Source: Carallia brachiata (Eukaryota; Streptophyta; Magnoliopsida; Malpighiales; Rhizophoraceae). Taken from it: a DNA stretch of 64,000 bases. The position numbers and the translations under genes were made by a program. The DNA is taken from assembly GCA_021464245.1 (NCBI GenBank), contig JADCRB010000019.1, positions 3,701,130-3,765,129 on the forward strand, written 5' to 3'. The notes below the pieces were generated by a model that saw only the letters and a list, made by a program, of their open reading frames with translations, was not told where the DNA came from and did no database searches. Below are positions 11,630 to 23,338 of the stretch, piece by piece. Each line of letters opens with the position of its first letter. The first letter of the stretch is position 1.

Positions 11630-12827
11630 TTAATAGAGAGGAACTTGCAGACTGGGTATCGCCAAACTTGCTCCTCTTAGTATCTTTGTTTTCCATATTC
11701 TCTGAGAGTTTCCGTTTGTGTTGGTCGCCATTGAAAGATGAGATTGGCTGTCGCAAGTCCGCCTGCTTCGTTGCTTACGTGTAGTTGATATAATAGGAGA
11801 AACAACTGCATTTGTATTCTGAATTGGCTCTGAATAAGTGGATTGTTCTGGACCCTGCTGGGTAAGCTCACAGAGATGAAAGGCCGTAAGTTTACTAGAG
11901 ACACGTTCAGCAACCAAATGATCCAGGCGCGGGGTTGCAAAAAGAACATCATTAGAAGGCGTCAATACAGTTGGCCGAAGTGGCAATGGGCCATTGCAGA
12001 TTTTATTTGCCGAAGAGGAAGTTCGGCCACTGGAGGATGTTTCACCAAATATTAGTTTTGCAGCCTCTCTCACGCCTCTTTGTACCTGTTCTTCTGTTAA
12101 CTTCAGACTCACTTTTTTCATTGGAGAGGCACGCAAATGAGCCCCAAAACCTTTATCTGTGCCCAATTTGCTCACCACAGGCACATCTTCGTCAGGAGTC
12201 AACTCACAATCCTTATTAAGATGCCCCAGATTACCACAAACATAGCAAAAATTAGGCAGTTTTTCATATTTGAAAAAAACCCATACCTTATCTTCACTGT
12301 TGCATTTGATCCACGCCCCACGTACAAGAGTATTTCTAACATCAAAAAAGAACTCGGAAGCGTAAAAATCGACCATAATTGCACAGACTTTCTGTATCAA
12401 CTGTCTGGAAAGAACCAATTCGATCACCAAGTGCTCTTGCTGTGTTTTCAGTCATAACATTGAAAGGCAAATCATAGGCTCGAACCCAGAAAGGTACCCA
12501 AAAGAGATTAACCCGAGATGGTTGTTCTTGCCCTGATGCCAATTGTAAAATCAGCACTTGTCTGTCAAAGGACCAAGGGCCATTTTCTAAGACAAATTTC
12601 ATGTCTTTCTCGTTGGAGAAAGTGAAAGTAAACAAATTGGAATCAATCTCTTTTGCTTCAATACTCTTCTTCGGCTTCCAAGCAGATTTCATTGTGTTGA
12701 AAAATGCTCGGACATTAAAAGATTTCTCCGTCCAAAGAGTTCCCAAGAGGCAAAATGATGAAGTTTGGCGAACATTCTGTTCATCTCCACCAGGGTCAAG
12801 ACTGATCACAATATCATCCTCGTTCAT
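11630..12827 (-). pseudogene. LINE ORF1: DUF4283-type gag-like protein with CCHC zinc knuckle (frameshifted)
   Basis: Translation from ATG 12827 gives an N-terminal region typical of plant LINE ORF1 (DUF4283-like, with a conserved FVLENGPWSFDRQVLIL stretch). One frameshift near 12345-12430 interrupts it. In the next frame a zinc knuckle follows, Cys-X2-Cys-X4-His-X4-Cys (CYVC...GHLNKDC), then a basic, Ser-rich tail to 11630. ORF1 proteins bind the element RNA and form the ribonucleoprotein particle. The stop lies about 40 bp upstream of the ORF2 start, the usual plant LINE arrangement. Only the frameshift marks it as inactive. Confidence 0.85.
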
Positions 12828-13351
12828 TGGAAGAAGAATAAAAACGGAAATAAGATCACCACTCTAGAAACTATGTAATTGGAAACTGATGGAAGGGGTC
12901 CCAGAGAAAATAACGGCCAGAGAAATGGAATTGATAAAAATCGATTACAAAAAGACGAAGCACTACATTACAAACTCCAAAGATACAAAACAAGTGTGTC
13001 CGAATGCATGCTAAACCAAGAACAAAGATTGAATGAACACCCGAAGAACAGAGTTGTGAAGAAATCAACAAGAAAAGGACAATAGGAAAATACTCTCACA
13101 CATTAGAGCATGCGGAGAGGAATGGTTTTCTCATAACTGCTGCAGAGAAAAATAACTGCCAGTAACCGACTGGAACAACAAGGAAAATTACTTTCCTTTT
13201 CTGATTTCGCTTCTCTCTTAACGCACCCTGCTCCAGCCGCTTCTTCTCTGTCGTCTCGTCGACTTTCTTGTCTCACTCCACGCTTCCCCTTCCTCTGGCC
13301 CTCACTCTCTCTATTTCTCTTGTCATCTGTCATAAGGCCTTTTTACTCTGT

Positions 13352-14110
13352 TTTCTTTAATTGAAGGCACTACGCGAATTATTTTGTGGAATCTTGGTTG
13401 ATTTTTTAGAGAAAACCCTAGCCACCGTTCCAGCGAATCTTGGTTGATTCTTGAATAATGTTCTGTAAGTTCCCCAGAACTTTTCTAAAATTGATGCAAG
13501 ATTTTTTTCCCTTGTCAATGAAATTTTTTGTCATGTTTACCGCTTTGTTTGCTGAATGATTGCAGATAAAGAACAAAATTTGGTTTTATCGGGATTGTTG
13601 AAGGGAGGAGTTCTTGGAAACTAAGGATACTCAAACGCTTCTTTATTTTTTGTCTTTTTTTTTTGTTTCCCCCTTTTTTCTTTAGATTTTTTTTCCTTTT
13701 GATATGATGTCTTTAATATGTTTCCTTTAATCAAAGGCACTCTGTGAACTGCTTCGTCGAATCTTGGTTGACTCTTGACTGCCACTGTTCTGGCAAATTT
13801 TGGATTATTCTTGAATAATCATTGTAAATTCTCCTAAACTTTTCTGATTTTGATGCAAGATTTTTATTGTTGATTACTCGATTCTTTAGTTTTCCTAATC
13901 TGTTTGGTATGTGATATAATTTTGATGTTTTGTTCTTGTGAATGGAGTTTTTTTTTTTTTTTTTAGGTTTATGGCTTTCTTAATGATGGCAGAAGAAGAA
14001 CAAAAATTCAGTTTAGTTGAGACTGTAGAAGGGACGAATTCTTGTTGGGAACTAAGGATACTCAAATTAATCTCTAATCCTTCTTGGTCTTTTCCTCTTT
14101 TCTTTAAATT
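13352..14110 (+). repeat. Degenerate tandem duplication, two units of about 370-390 bp
   Basis: Unit 1 (about 13352-13720) and unit 2 (about 13725-14110) share ordered landmarks: AAGGCACT, GAATCTTGGTTGA, TTCTTGAATAAT, GATGCAAGATTTTT, GAAGGGA, then GGATACTCAAA. Divergence is clear, so the duplication is old. The LINE inserted just upstream at 13191. The GT...TTGCAG pattern in unit 1 (acceptor near 13565) hints at a former transcribed leader, but no coding sequence is recognisable. Confidence 0.6.
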
Positions 14111-14866
14111 TTTCCCTTGTGATATGATATCTTCCGACATTCTTTTTATTTTATTTTGTATATATTTTGAATTTGATGTAGGTGATGGCATCATGAATAC
14201 GATTACATTTGTGAATATTGGTGGGACAAGAAATTGAGAAATAAGTACGTTTGTAGAGTGGTTGTATTTTATTTGGCATACCGACACCGTTAGTCATCCT
14301 CCACAGTAAGTGAGTATTATCTTTGATGAAGGTCGCATAAAGTAATTACCTCATAGAAACCCAGGATCGTTTGCTTTGCACCAGTTGAATTACTTTGTCT
14401 CACTGACATGTTCAGTTTTAATATTTTGCATATCGCAGAAGATGCTACAAAATTTTGTGGTCCGGCTCAGTCTTTTACGATGTATTCTGTGTAACACATC
14501 ACCTTCCTTTGTTTTTGACAAGTTTATGATAATCTAAAGCTTGTAAATTAGGGAAGTTGATGCAATTGTTCTTCTTTTATAATAATCAGAGAAGGTAAGA
14601 ATCGAAAATTAATATTGTAAGGAGAGTTTTAAAAAATAGCAATAAACAGAAATTGACAATAAATATAAAAATTCAGCAAACAGTATAAATAAAAAATAAA
14701 AAAATAAAAAATAACAACAAAAAAATTGACATCATCTCCAAACAGGCTCTTAAAGTCTCTTTGGTTAAGAATTTCAAGTAGAGATAGGAATTCCCATGAC
14801 AAAAGAAAATGATTGGTTTTTCTTATAATAATCTTTTTTTTTTATCAAGAATCCATTAGAATCATA
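14111..14866. other. Intergenic AT-rich DNA
   Basis: Nothing supported. ORFs at 13895-14287 (minus) and 13938-14237 (plus) overlap each other in AT-rich DNA and have no recognisable features. Confidence 0.4.
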
Positions 14867-15290
14867 GTTATAACATTTAACCCAATCCGAAAGGTCAGAC
14901 TAGTGATTCGGTAATTCAACCACTAGACTGAATCAAGTTAATTAAAAACTCAGTTAAACAATTGACTCGAGAAAACTCAATCGACTCAACTGAATTTTTA
15001 AAATCCAGTAACCCAATGGCCTGATTGAAATAGAGTGAATTACTCTTTTAAGTAAAAAATTAAAAAAATAACGATTTTAGTACATTACAACATCCTAAAA
15101 AAGATTTTTTTTCTTTGGATTAAAAAAAATATTATAAGAACAATAACTTATCCTTACATATAAAAGAAAAAAATAAAAAATTATTTTAAACATTAATTCT
15201 GTCGAACTAATCATTCACCTATTGATTAAATTAATAAACCATCCACTTAATCCTCAGTTCGAGTCATTATTCAGACTAGGTTTAATAACT
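14867..15290. mobile_element. CCGGTT-family MITE, diverged copy
   Basis: Ends GTTATAACATTTAACCC and, inward from the right, GTTATTAAACCTAG form a degenerate terminal inverted repeat. The outer regions hold decayed versions of the AACCGGTT words seen at 6826-7315. The flanking DNA (TCAAGAATCCATT on the left, GGAGTATTGGAATATAAA on the right) joins into a sequence that appears uninterrupted near 27150, supporting insertion of a discrete element. Confidence 0.45.
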
Positions 15291-15348
15291 TTGGTTGGAG
15301 TATTGGAATATAAAAAATCAAAAGTATTAAATGTTGAGTTTATAGTCC

Positions 15349-15500
15349 TTAAATTATTTATTTATTTATTTATTTTATCTGCAAAGTCCAGATGGTTAGT
15401 AAAAACCCCCACTAAAAACATTTGATGGGGGCGGCGAGATAAGACGAATGGTCAAACCCCCACCTCCAATCAACTAGACTAATGTCCATCTTATAGCCTG
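15349..15500 (-). mobile_element. tRNA-derived SINE-like element
   Basis: On the minus strand an A-box-like TAGTCTAGTTGATTGG is followed by a B-box-like GGGTTTGACC and a pyrimidine/purine-rich body. It ends in a (TAAA)n tail, seen as (TTTA)n at 15356-15377 on the plus strand. The layout resembles the SINE at 3013-3149. I did not find a clear TSD. Confidence 0.45.
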
Positions 15501-17260
15501 AATTTGTTATTAGATACAACAAGTAGTTGGTCTGTACAGTGTGCGAGTTATGTAAAATAGTGTAATTTTTTTTATTTTATTGAAAAAATTTTAAAAATAA
15601 TTTTTGAGTATTAATTTTATTATTAAAAAAGGATATTAAGAAATAAATTTGAGAGTTTTTTCTTTTTTAAAAAGATAAAAGGAAAAAACAAAAAAAAATT
15701 ACATTAAGAATATTTTTAACTAACAATATTCAATCAGAACATCAAGAGATATTATATCCGGTGGGATTGAGAATTGAATTCGATTGAAGTAAGGAATATG
15801 GATGATACCAATAGTCTGATACTTTTTTGTCATTTATTTTTATAATTTATTTTATAATCTATATATTTATTTTCTAGTTTGTTTATTACCAATAAAGTTT
15901 CTATGACCTAATTTCTTCCATAATTAAGATTAAAGATTTATGCAAAAAAATTAATGCTACTCAATAATGTACATTGCTAGTTTGTAACTTGACAAACAAA
16001 TAAAAAAAATTAAGAATTAGTGTTAAAAAAATTATAATCAATGTTTAAGACTACTGTCAAGGCAAATGTCAACAACACATAGAAGTCAAGTAGATGTGAA
16101 ACCGAATTAATTAAAAAATAAATTTTTTAATTTAAAAAAAAAATAATTATTACTATTAAATTATACTTCTCGTAAGTCTCCACCTGTTCATCGAAGGAAA
16201 GCAAAAAGGATTATTGATCTTATATTTGTTTACACAAATTCCATCTCGGGTAACATTGAAAACGCTATAGTTCCCACCCAAAGAAACAAAGGTTGTAAAA
16301 GCTATTGAAATTAGCAAGATCTTCAATTTTTGTTAATAATATCCATAGCTAGTATTAGACCGCGCTATGCGTAAGTTTATTAATATTTTTTTTTACAATT
16401 TTATTTTTTGTGTTCGTTTTGAAATAGAAAAAATAATTAATTGTTGAGTATTATTTTAATTTTGAAGAAAAAAATAAGAAAATCTTTAAATATGACTTCA
16501 ACTAAATTTATTTTTATATATAATATAAAATGTTATTGATATAATATAAAATTTTTTGCATGTATTATAAAATTGTTTTACGTTTATTTGTGTTTACAAA
16601 ATTTTGATAATTGTAATGTAGAAAAAACTATTTCTTTATAAGGAATTGAAGAGGTCTTACTCTGTGTTAAAAGATCCATTAAAAAGAATTTCTTCGCAGC
16701 GTAGATTAATATTTGTGCCTCGTTCTATAAAGAAAGAAAATATCTAACTTAACAATCAGGTCAAATATAAGTCTAATTGTATATCAATAACATCTGACCA
16801 TTAATGAATTTTATCCCACCATTAAATTCAAACTAAGAAATTAAACCCCCAAATTGTAATGGGCTTCTCACGCTTATCCTCCCACATCAAATAAGCCTTA
16901 AAAAATAAATTACGTCAAATGGAGTTTACAAAGAAATTTCCAAGATCATATAGATTAGATCAAATGGAAAGATAAGCAAGATAAGCATGAAATCAAATAT
17001 TCCATAATCATGAATTTTTTTTAATTTGTAAGAATAGACAAAAATAAAGTAAGAATAGACAAAAATAAAAAATTCCAATTCATAAAAAAGATTGAAAAAA
17101 AAATTGGATCAAAGAAAAGAGAGAATTCAACTTATCCAAATAATTTGCACAAAAAAAAACTTATCAAAATAATTAAATATACACACTAACCTTCAAAAAA
17201 AGAGCTTCAGTGAGAAAAATAATATTTGAATTGAGAAATATAGATGAGAGAAAATGAAAA
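15501..17260. other. Gene-poor AT-rich DNA
   Basis: No ORF of interest, RNA gene or bounded element was recognised on either strand. Confidence 0.5.
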
Positions 17261-17884
17261 GAACAATAATGCAAGTAAAGAATAGTTATACTTTTATAAT
17301 GTGAAAAAGAAGATAACATATAATAAGAATCCTAAAATTTATTGAAATTAAAATTCTAATTTTAATAGAATACTAAGAAATATTATAATTATTGTAATCC
17401 TACATTAATTAAAATCATAAATTTATTATAATAGAATAATTGTTGAGAATACTAAAAAAGACTACAATTATTAAATTCTAATTCTATTCAAATACTAAAA
17501 AAATTATAATTGTTGAGATTTTATATGGTGAGAGAATTCATTGTCTTTTCTGCCATATTCTTCATCCCTACACGGCTGCACATTATATGATGAGTTCTTA
17601 TTCGGTGGAATTTTTGTTAATTTTGAGATTTTTAAAAAAATTTTAATTTAATAAATTTTCATTAATTTTAGTCTTTCTTCAAATAGAATTACAATTTCAA
17701 TACTTGTAAAATTTTAATAAGTGTAGTCTATGTTGATATTCTATTAAATTAATTTTATAATTTAATAAGTGGAATTTGTAATATTTATATTATAAATTGA
17801 ACTCAATTTAAATCATATTTAGAAAAAAAAATAATAAACATTTAATTTTTTTTTTTTTCTATTTCAAATAAAATATAAATACAA

Positions 17885-19740
17885 ATAAAGAATATTTCAA
17901 TGTTTATGTGGTAATTTCTGGTGCTAAAATTCTTAAAAGATCAATTTTTAGTTTTTAAAATTTTTAATTTAATAAAATCTCAACAATTGTAATCTTTTTT
18001 AATATTTTAATAGAATTAAAATTTTAATAATGATAGTCTTTTTTAGTATTCTATTAAAGTCTTTATTAGTATTTCAATTGTAGTCTTTTTCAGTATTCTA
18101 TTAAAATTAGAATTTTAGTTTCAATACTAATATCATTCAATTTTCTTTTTCACACTATAAAAAGGACATTAATATTCTTTATTTGTGTTATTAGTTACAA
18201 AATAATTATTGAAAGCATTTTAAGAACAGTAGAGCATCATTTATTTGTATTATTAATTGAGAATTTCACTTTATTTTGTGTTTTATTTAAAATAAAAATA
18301 TTTAAAATTTAAATATTATTTTTGTTTTAAAAATCTATTTTAAACTAAGTTTTTTTAATATTAATTTAGATTTAATTATAAAAATTTAATTAGAGACAAA
18401 GTAGGATTATATAAATTAATAAAATTATAAAATATTTATTCGATTACAATTTAAATTTATATTTAATATCTTTAATTTTTGAATTTATGAGAGATCGCTG
18501 CATATAAAATAACTAAAATTTTTTCTTAGTTTTAACTTTATATACTATATATATTGCATATAGAATACAAATATAGATATAGATATTGAAGGATTATTAA
18601 ATTCCTTAGAAATTTATAAAAGAAAAATCTGTCAAGTTTTTATAAAAAAAGTCAATGAAGGAGAAGAAAGAATAAAACATACCCGATTGTGGAAATTGGT
18701 GGGATCAATCTTGACCAATGAATCAACCTAGTATTGCTCGAATTATTACACAATATTGAAAGTTGGATGAACCACTGTTACCTAGTTCAATCGAGAGCTG
18801 CCAATTTAGTCCACAAATTTACATCAAAGGCTAATTTTCGGCCAAGATTTTGAATTAAAATTCAAAACTTAATTTCAAAGAAAAAAGCTTAAAAAATTTG
18901 ACCTTGCATCCGACCAGACCATAATGAAATATTAGTGCGAACCGACCAACTGTTCTTCGTGTATTTCGCAATTCCTACAGTACAAATAAGCTTAAAAAAA
19001 CATTAATTTACATGGATATTAACAATAAACTTGAGGAAAGAAAAAAAAAAGGAAATTAATTTTTTCAATTGAGAATAAAGCAAAGTACATGTGTAGGGAT
19101 TAGAGATGGCAAGAAACATGAGGAAAGAAGAGAAGCAAATTAAACAGAAAGTCATCTTCATAAAAGAGAAACACAATGTACATAGTTGATGAAATATTTA
19201 CATTTGGAAAAGGCCTAAACATTTAATTATGAATAGATTTGCGGAAATATCATCCTTTGTAGTGCAAATTGAAGAATTAGACGAAGAGAAAACTACAATA
19301 CAAGTTATTTGCAACTTAAAGATCCAATATGTTTACCAAAAAATAGATCCAATGAGAAACCGTGGATTTTTTTGAGTGCAAAGCTAAATAGTATGAATAA
19401 CAAAATGCTTCTAATAATTATTTTGCAACTAATAATACAAATAAAAAATATTAATGCTCTTTTTAGTGTGAAAAAGAAAATTGAATGATGTTGGTATTTG
19501 AAACTAAATTTCTAATTTTAATAGAATATTAAAAAAACTATAATTAAAACACTAAGAAAGACTTTAATAAATATTAAAAAGACTATTATTATTAAAATTT
19601 TAATTTTATTAGAATACTGAAAAAGATTATAATTGTTGAGATTTTATTAAATTAAAAAATTAAAAAATTAAAAAATTAATTTTTTAAAAATTTCAATACC
19701 AAAAATATCACGTAAACATATGAATATTCCAAAAATTTCT
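17885..19740. repeat. Long inverted repeat (arms about 350 bp), possible MULE-like element
   Basis: 17885-18240 is matched in inverted orientation by about 19390-19740. Shared words, read inward, include GAATATT, ATGTTTA(T/C)GTG, AATTTAATAAAATCTCAACAATT, TCTATTAAAATTAGAAATTT-like sequence and TTTTTCACACTA, then TTTGTATTATTAGTTGCAAAATAATTAT-like sequence. The roughly 1.15-kb interior has no ORF. Long arms with no coding interior are typical of non-autonomous Mutator-like elements, but no TSD was fixed. Related single arms appear at 17262-17535 and about 17600-17720, so the locus is a cluster. Confidence 0.55.
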
Positions 19741-20399
19741 GTTATTATATTATATATAACATCAATAAAATATTACCCAAGTGCAATAAGAACAACATGT
19801 ATTTTGGGCTATAAAATTTCCGGTTGAGTCCCACGCTGACCCACCCTTATGTAAATTGAGTGGGCTCAGACAATAGTTCTTCTACTTCCAGCCTAGTCCA
19901 AACATAACCACTTTTAAACCCTATTGGACCCAAGATATTAGTTAAAAAAGTTGAATCAGTGAAATGGGTTTGGGTTTCTTGGGCAAATATCCCACTTTGG
20001 CCCAACTTGTGGGCTGTTTTGCCTAACAGGTGCCTCTATCCCATATGGTTTCTAGGTGGTTTTTCGTCTTTTGTCCCCTTCATTTAGTTTCTACATGTCA
20101 TCGTGGTATGTCAGTTAGCTTAATGGAGTCCATCAATATAAACCAACAGTAAGATAGTTTTATTACTAAATATTTTTATGATTTTTAAATTATTACTTTT
20201 TAAAGGTGAAGATAAATTTGTCACGTCTCACAAAGTTATAGATTAGTTTATATAATAACCTTTAATTAAAAATAGTCACACGCTAGTTATTAAAATTGAT
20301 AAATAAAACAATAATTAAAAGAATAAAATAGCAAAAGAGAGTTAAGCACCCAAAGTTGATTATGGGTGCTCCTACATCACCTGAATTTTTCTCTTTGTT
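19741..20399. other. Intergenic AT-rich DNA
   Basis: Nothing supported beyond scattered A/T runs. Confidence 0.4.
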
Positions 20400-21135
20400 T
20401 TTTGGTCTGAGCGGAAGGCATAGTCTTTTTTTAGTCCGCCAAGAGTCTCAACCTCTCCACCTGGAGACCAGGGAGGGAGAGCATTGCCCAGTCGATAAAA
20501 ATAGGCTCAAGAGAGATTAATATCCCAGTGTGGTCCTCCTCTTTATGGGCCCAAGGAGACCATAGGAGATAAAGGAAGGACCCAATATTAATGGATCTAA
20601 CTCACAAGAGCAATCGGCCCATTACGACAAATACACAGAAACAAGGCTTACAAGAAACGGCCTTAAACACAACTCAAATTGGGATTCGTACAAAACACAA
20701 TGATTAACAATGCTAACCCATAACACAAACAGGAAGCCTACAGCTAAACTTCATAAAGTTTGAGTATTCCTAAAGCATAAATGAGAGGCAAAGAGATGGA
20801 GGAGGAGATTTAAGAAGAATAGAGCACGAGAATTAGGGAAGGAGATAAGAGAAACAAAGTTTGATTGATAGAATTGGATGGAGAGAGAAGAGATATAGAC
20901 TTGCATTTAGCTGCAATTTGCATGACTAACTACTATTCACCTACCCGGCAATTTTCATAACTCAGTACTATTCACCTATCCCTCACTATGTACCACCCAA
21001 TAGAAGCTTCAGGAATGCTGACAGCTATTACCGAAAGTGAACATGAAAATGTCGTGAAGACTGCCTCCCCATCGGCTTCCACTAATTGGGCTTAACACTT
21101 GGGCTTCTCTTTCATGGACGGGTCCTAACACTATG
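20400..21135 (-). repeat. LTR-retrotransposon-like block (possible solo LTR)
   Basis: Read on the minus strand, the block begins TGTTAGGACCCGTCCATG at about 21132 and continues as moderately GC-rich sequence unlike its AT-rich surroundings. It contains a pyrimidine-rich leader and ATCAATCAAACTTTG. A TGTTAGGAC start is common in plant LTRs, and no gag or pol lies nearby, which suggests a solo LTR. The other end (expected ...CA) and the TSD were not found, so this is tentative. Confidence 0.35.
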
Positions 21136-22500
21136 GCAAAGCAACTCTGTCACAAACTTCATTAACATCTCATTCCACTGAAAAAAGGATCCTTGGAGCA
21201 CCCGACATAGTCTGCGTTGTTGACGACTTGTGTCTCAATCATTCGTCAGACTTAACGTTTACCTTTCTTTTTATTTATTGTTGGACTATCAATTTTGATG
21301 GATAAAAAAAATAATTAATTTGTTGAGGACCAAATAAAAAAATAATTAATTTATTTAATTTTTTTCCATAACAAACAACTTTTGCAATATCAGTTCAAGA
21401 ATTGAAAAGAGAGTGAAGGTAAAAAGAACAGGAATCAACTGATTTGCAGCAGTTGAGATAACGATTCCCTAGATTTCAAACCAATTTTGTATTACTATGA
21501 GCATATTTTGAGTTAAAATTAATCATGCTAAATCTGTCCTGTCAAATTTTTAAATCGGGCCTTAAGTAAATCTTTAAAATGAACTTATATCAATTCATTT
21601 AGCAAATGAGAAAATGTTGGTGTATTGAATTTTGGTGTTTTAATTGATTTCTGAATGAAAATAAGATTAATAATTTTAAAAGAACTGATAATTTTTTAAT
21701 AAAAATTAAAATTATTATTTTTTATTATAAAAATTATCAATGTTGTTTTAAAATTATTAATTTTATTTTTATTTGAAACATAGACACATCCAAATTCAGT
21801 ATATATGTATTTGCGCTCTAAGCAAATATACGCATAACCAAGTCTTCAGTGATTCATGAACAATATCTTCTTACATAAGTTCAACTTGATTATCAAAGAA
21901 AGTTTCAAAATTAAACAATTTTTAAAAGTTATCTCCTGAATTTAAACGAACTTTTATAGAGCCACCGACTTTCGTGAGCGTATCTCTCCGTCTGCACTTT
22001 GCACCCGTAATTAGGGATTTTATCCTGTGGGTTTCCATGCCTGCTTCATGAGCCTTTCATAATGTTTGCTTATACCCGCCTTAATTCACAGCCAAGAATT
22101 CGCGATTTTCCGATAGTTTGTGGAAGTCCCACTTGCCGGGGTCAAACCAACTCAGGTCCCACACCTTACTTCACGCAGCCATATACAGCTAAAATTTTGC
22201 AGCTGTGAAGTTGCTGACTGTTATATATATATATTATTCTAACTCCATTTTATCTTAACAAAAGATTGGTTAAATGTCAGTGTCCACTGTCTAATTATTG
22301 AGCGTCCCAAAAGATTGTTTATTGCTGTTTTATCAACACCTCTCGTATGGCTGAGAAGACAATGTAAGAAGTGATTGCTGTTTAGCTTAGCATGCTAATG
22401 ATGCCTGCTAGTGTTTCTTTCATTGACATTCAGGCTATTGTGTCTGTGAAGACTAAGATTGGCAATTGTTGGGTGAATTAGATCATTTTGGCATGCCACA
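21136..22500. other. Intergenic DNA, partly of gene-flank composition
   Basis: No CDS could be supported. About 21960-22200 is less AT-rich and looks like unique gene-flank DNA. A (TA)n tract lies at about 22220-22235. Confidence 0.4.
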
Positions 22501-22521
22501 TGGATGTCGCTGCAAAAATGT

Positions 22522-22896
22522 TCAAAAATTAATTTGATGGCAAACTATCTGGATCTTATCTGTACCTTTTAGGCAAACTTGTTTTGCTCCTCTCTCTAAG
22601 ACAATTATAGACGAGCAATTGGATGTTATATTGTTTCTGTGTGGCAATGTTCTATATTTTCCTACCTCACTCCACATCAAATATGGAAGAGCAGACCCCT
22701 CCCGGATAGATAATATAAAACTGACTCCTAAAGAAAGGGAAAAGCATGCAGTGAGTCCAGAACAGTTATTTGCAAGTACCACGCGCTGCTTCCAAACAAA
22801 CTCCAACAGTCTGTTTTCTTCACTGTTGAGACTAAAACCGGCCTCGACAGGTCCAGATTCTTCCGCTGAAACCTTTAAACTCCCTATTTCACGCAA
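22522..22896 (-). CDS. Unrecognised ORF, possible exon (124 codons)
   Basis: The frame is open for 124 codons on the minus strand. Just upstream of it is a convincing 3' splice site (long T/A tract, CCTTTACAG, then GATTGCG), so it may be a terminal exon. The translation is of balanced composition (SLKVSAEESGPVEAGFSLN..., LEFVWKQR...) but I recognise no domain. An overlapping plus-strand ORF (22619-22975) is a competing reading. Base composition is higher in GC than the flanks. It may also be a gene relic. Confidence 0.25.
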   Translation of the reverse strand: MREIGSLKVSAEESGPVEAGFSLNSEENRLLEFVWKQRVVLANNCSGLTACFSLSLGVSFILSIREGSALPYLMWSEVGKYRTLPHRNNITSNCSSIIVLERGAKQVCLKGTDKIQIVCHQINF

Positions 22897-23338
22897 TCCT
22901 GTAAAGGTTTTTTTTTTTTTTTGGAGATTTAAGCTTCCTGGATGCCCGACGAAGGTAGTCTCTCTTCATTTTTAGAATTATGAGCATCCACTATATGATT
23001 TCCGTTGATTTTCCTGGCGGATTATTGGCACTTAAGCTTGCCTTAATTAAATAGTATGAATTCTGATGGTTCTTGCAGAAAGTTGGCATTCCAACCATAT
23101 TTTCTTCTACACTAAGAACTTGGCCCCGAAGGAATTTCTCTCAATCACGTTAATTCCAAAGCGTAACTCTTGCCCTTTTTGGCGCATGATCCAGGCTTCT
23201 TGTGGCTTGCCAAGTCATCACTTGAAGCCTGCATGGCCTAGCAGTCTTTGCATAGTAGGTGCAAGCAAGAGGACGATAAAAATTTGGGAACGAACTGTGT
23301 GCCTGTGCAAATATTTTAGTGTTTATACTTCAACATAT

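Larger units (their letters stand above)
7431..13190 (-). mobile_element. Full-length L1-type plant LINE with perfect 18-bp TSD
   Basis: The element runs on the minus strand: 5' leader (13190 to about 12828), ORF1, ORF2, then a poly(A) tail (T run 7431-7445 on the plus strand). It is flanked by a perfect 18-bp direct repeat, CTTTCCTTTTCTGATTTC, at 7413-7430 and 13191-13208. That fixes both ends and shows a non-truncated insertion by target-primed reverse transcription. Length is about 5.76 kb. Both ORFs carry frameshifts, so this copy is not autonomous, but the intact TSD and limited lesions suggest moderate age. Confidence 0.92.
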
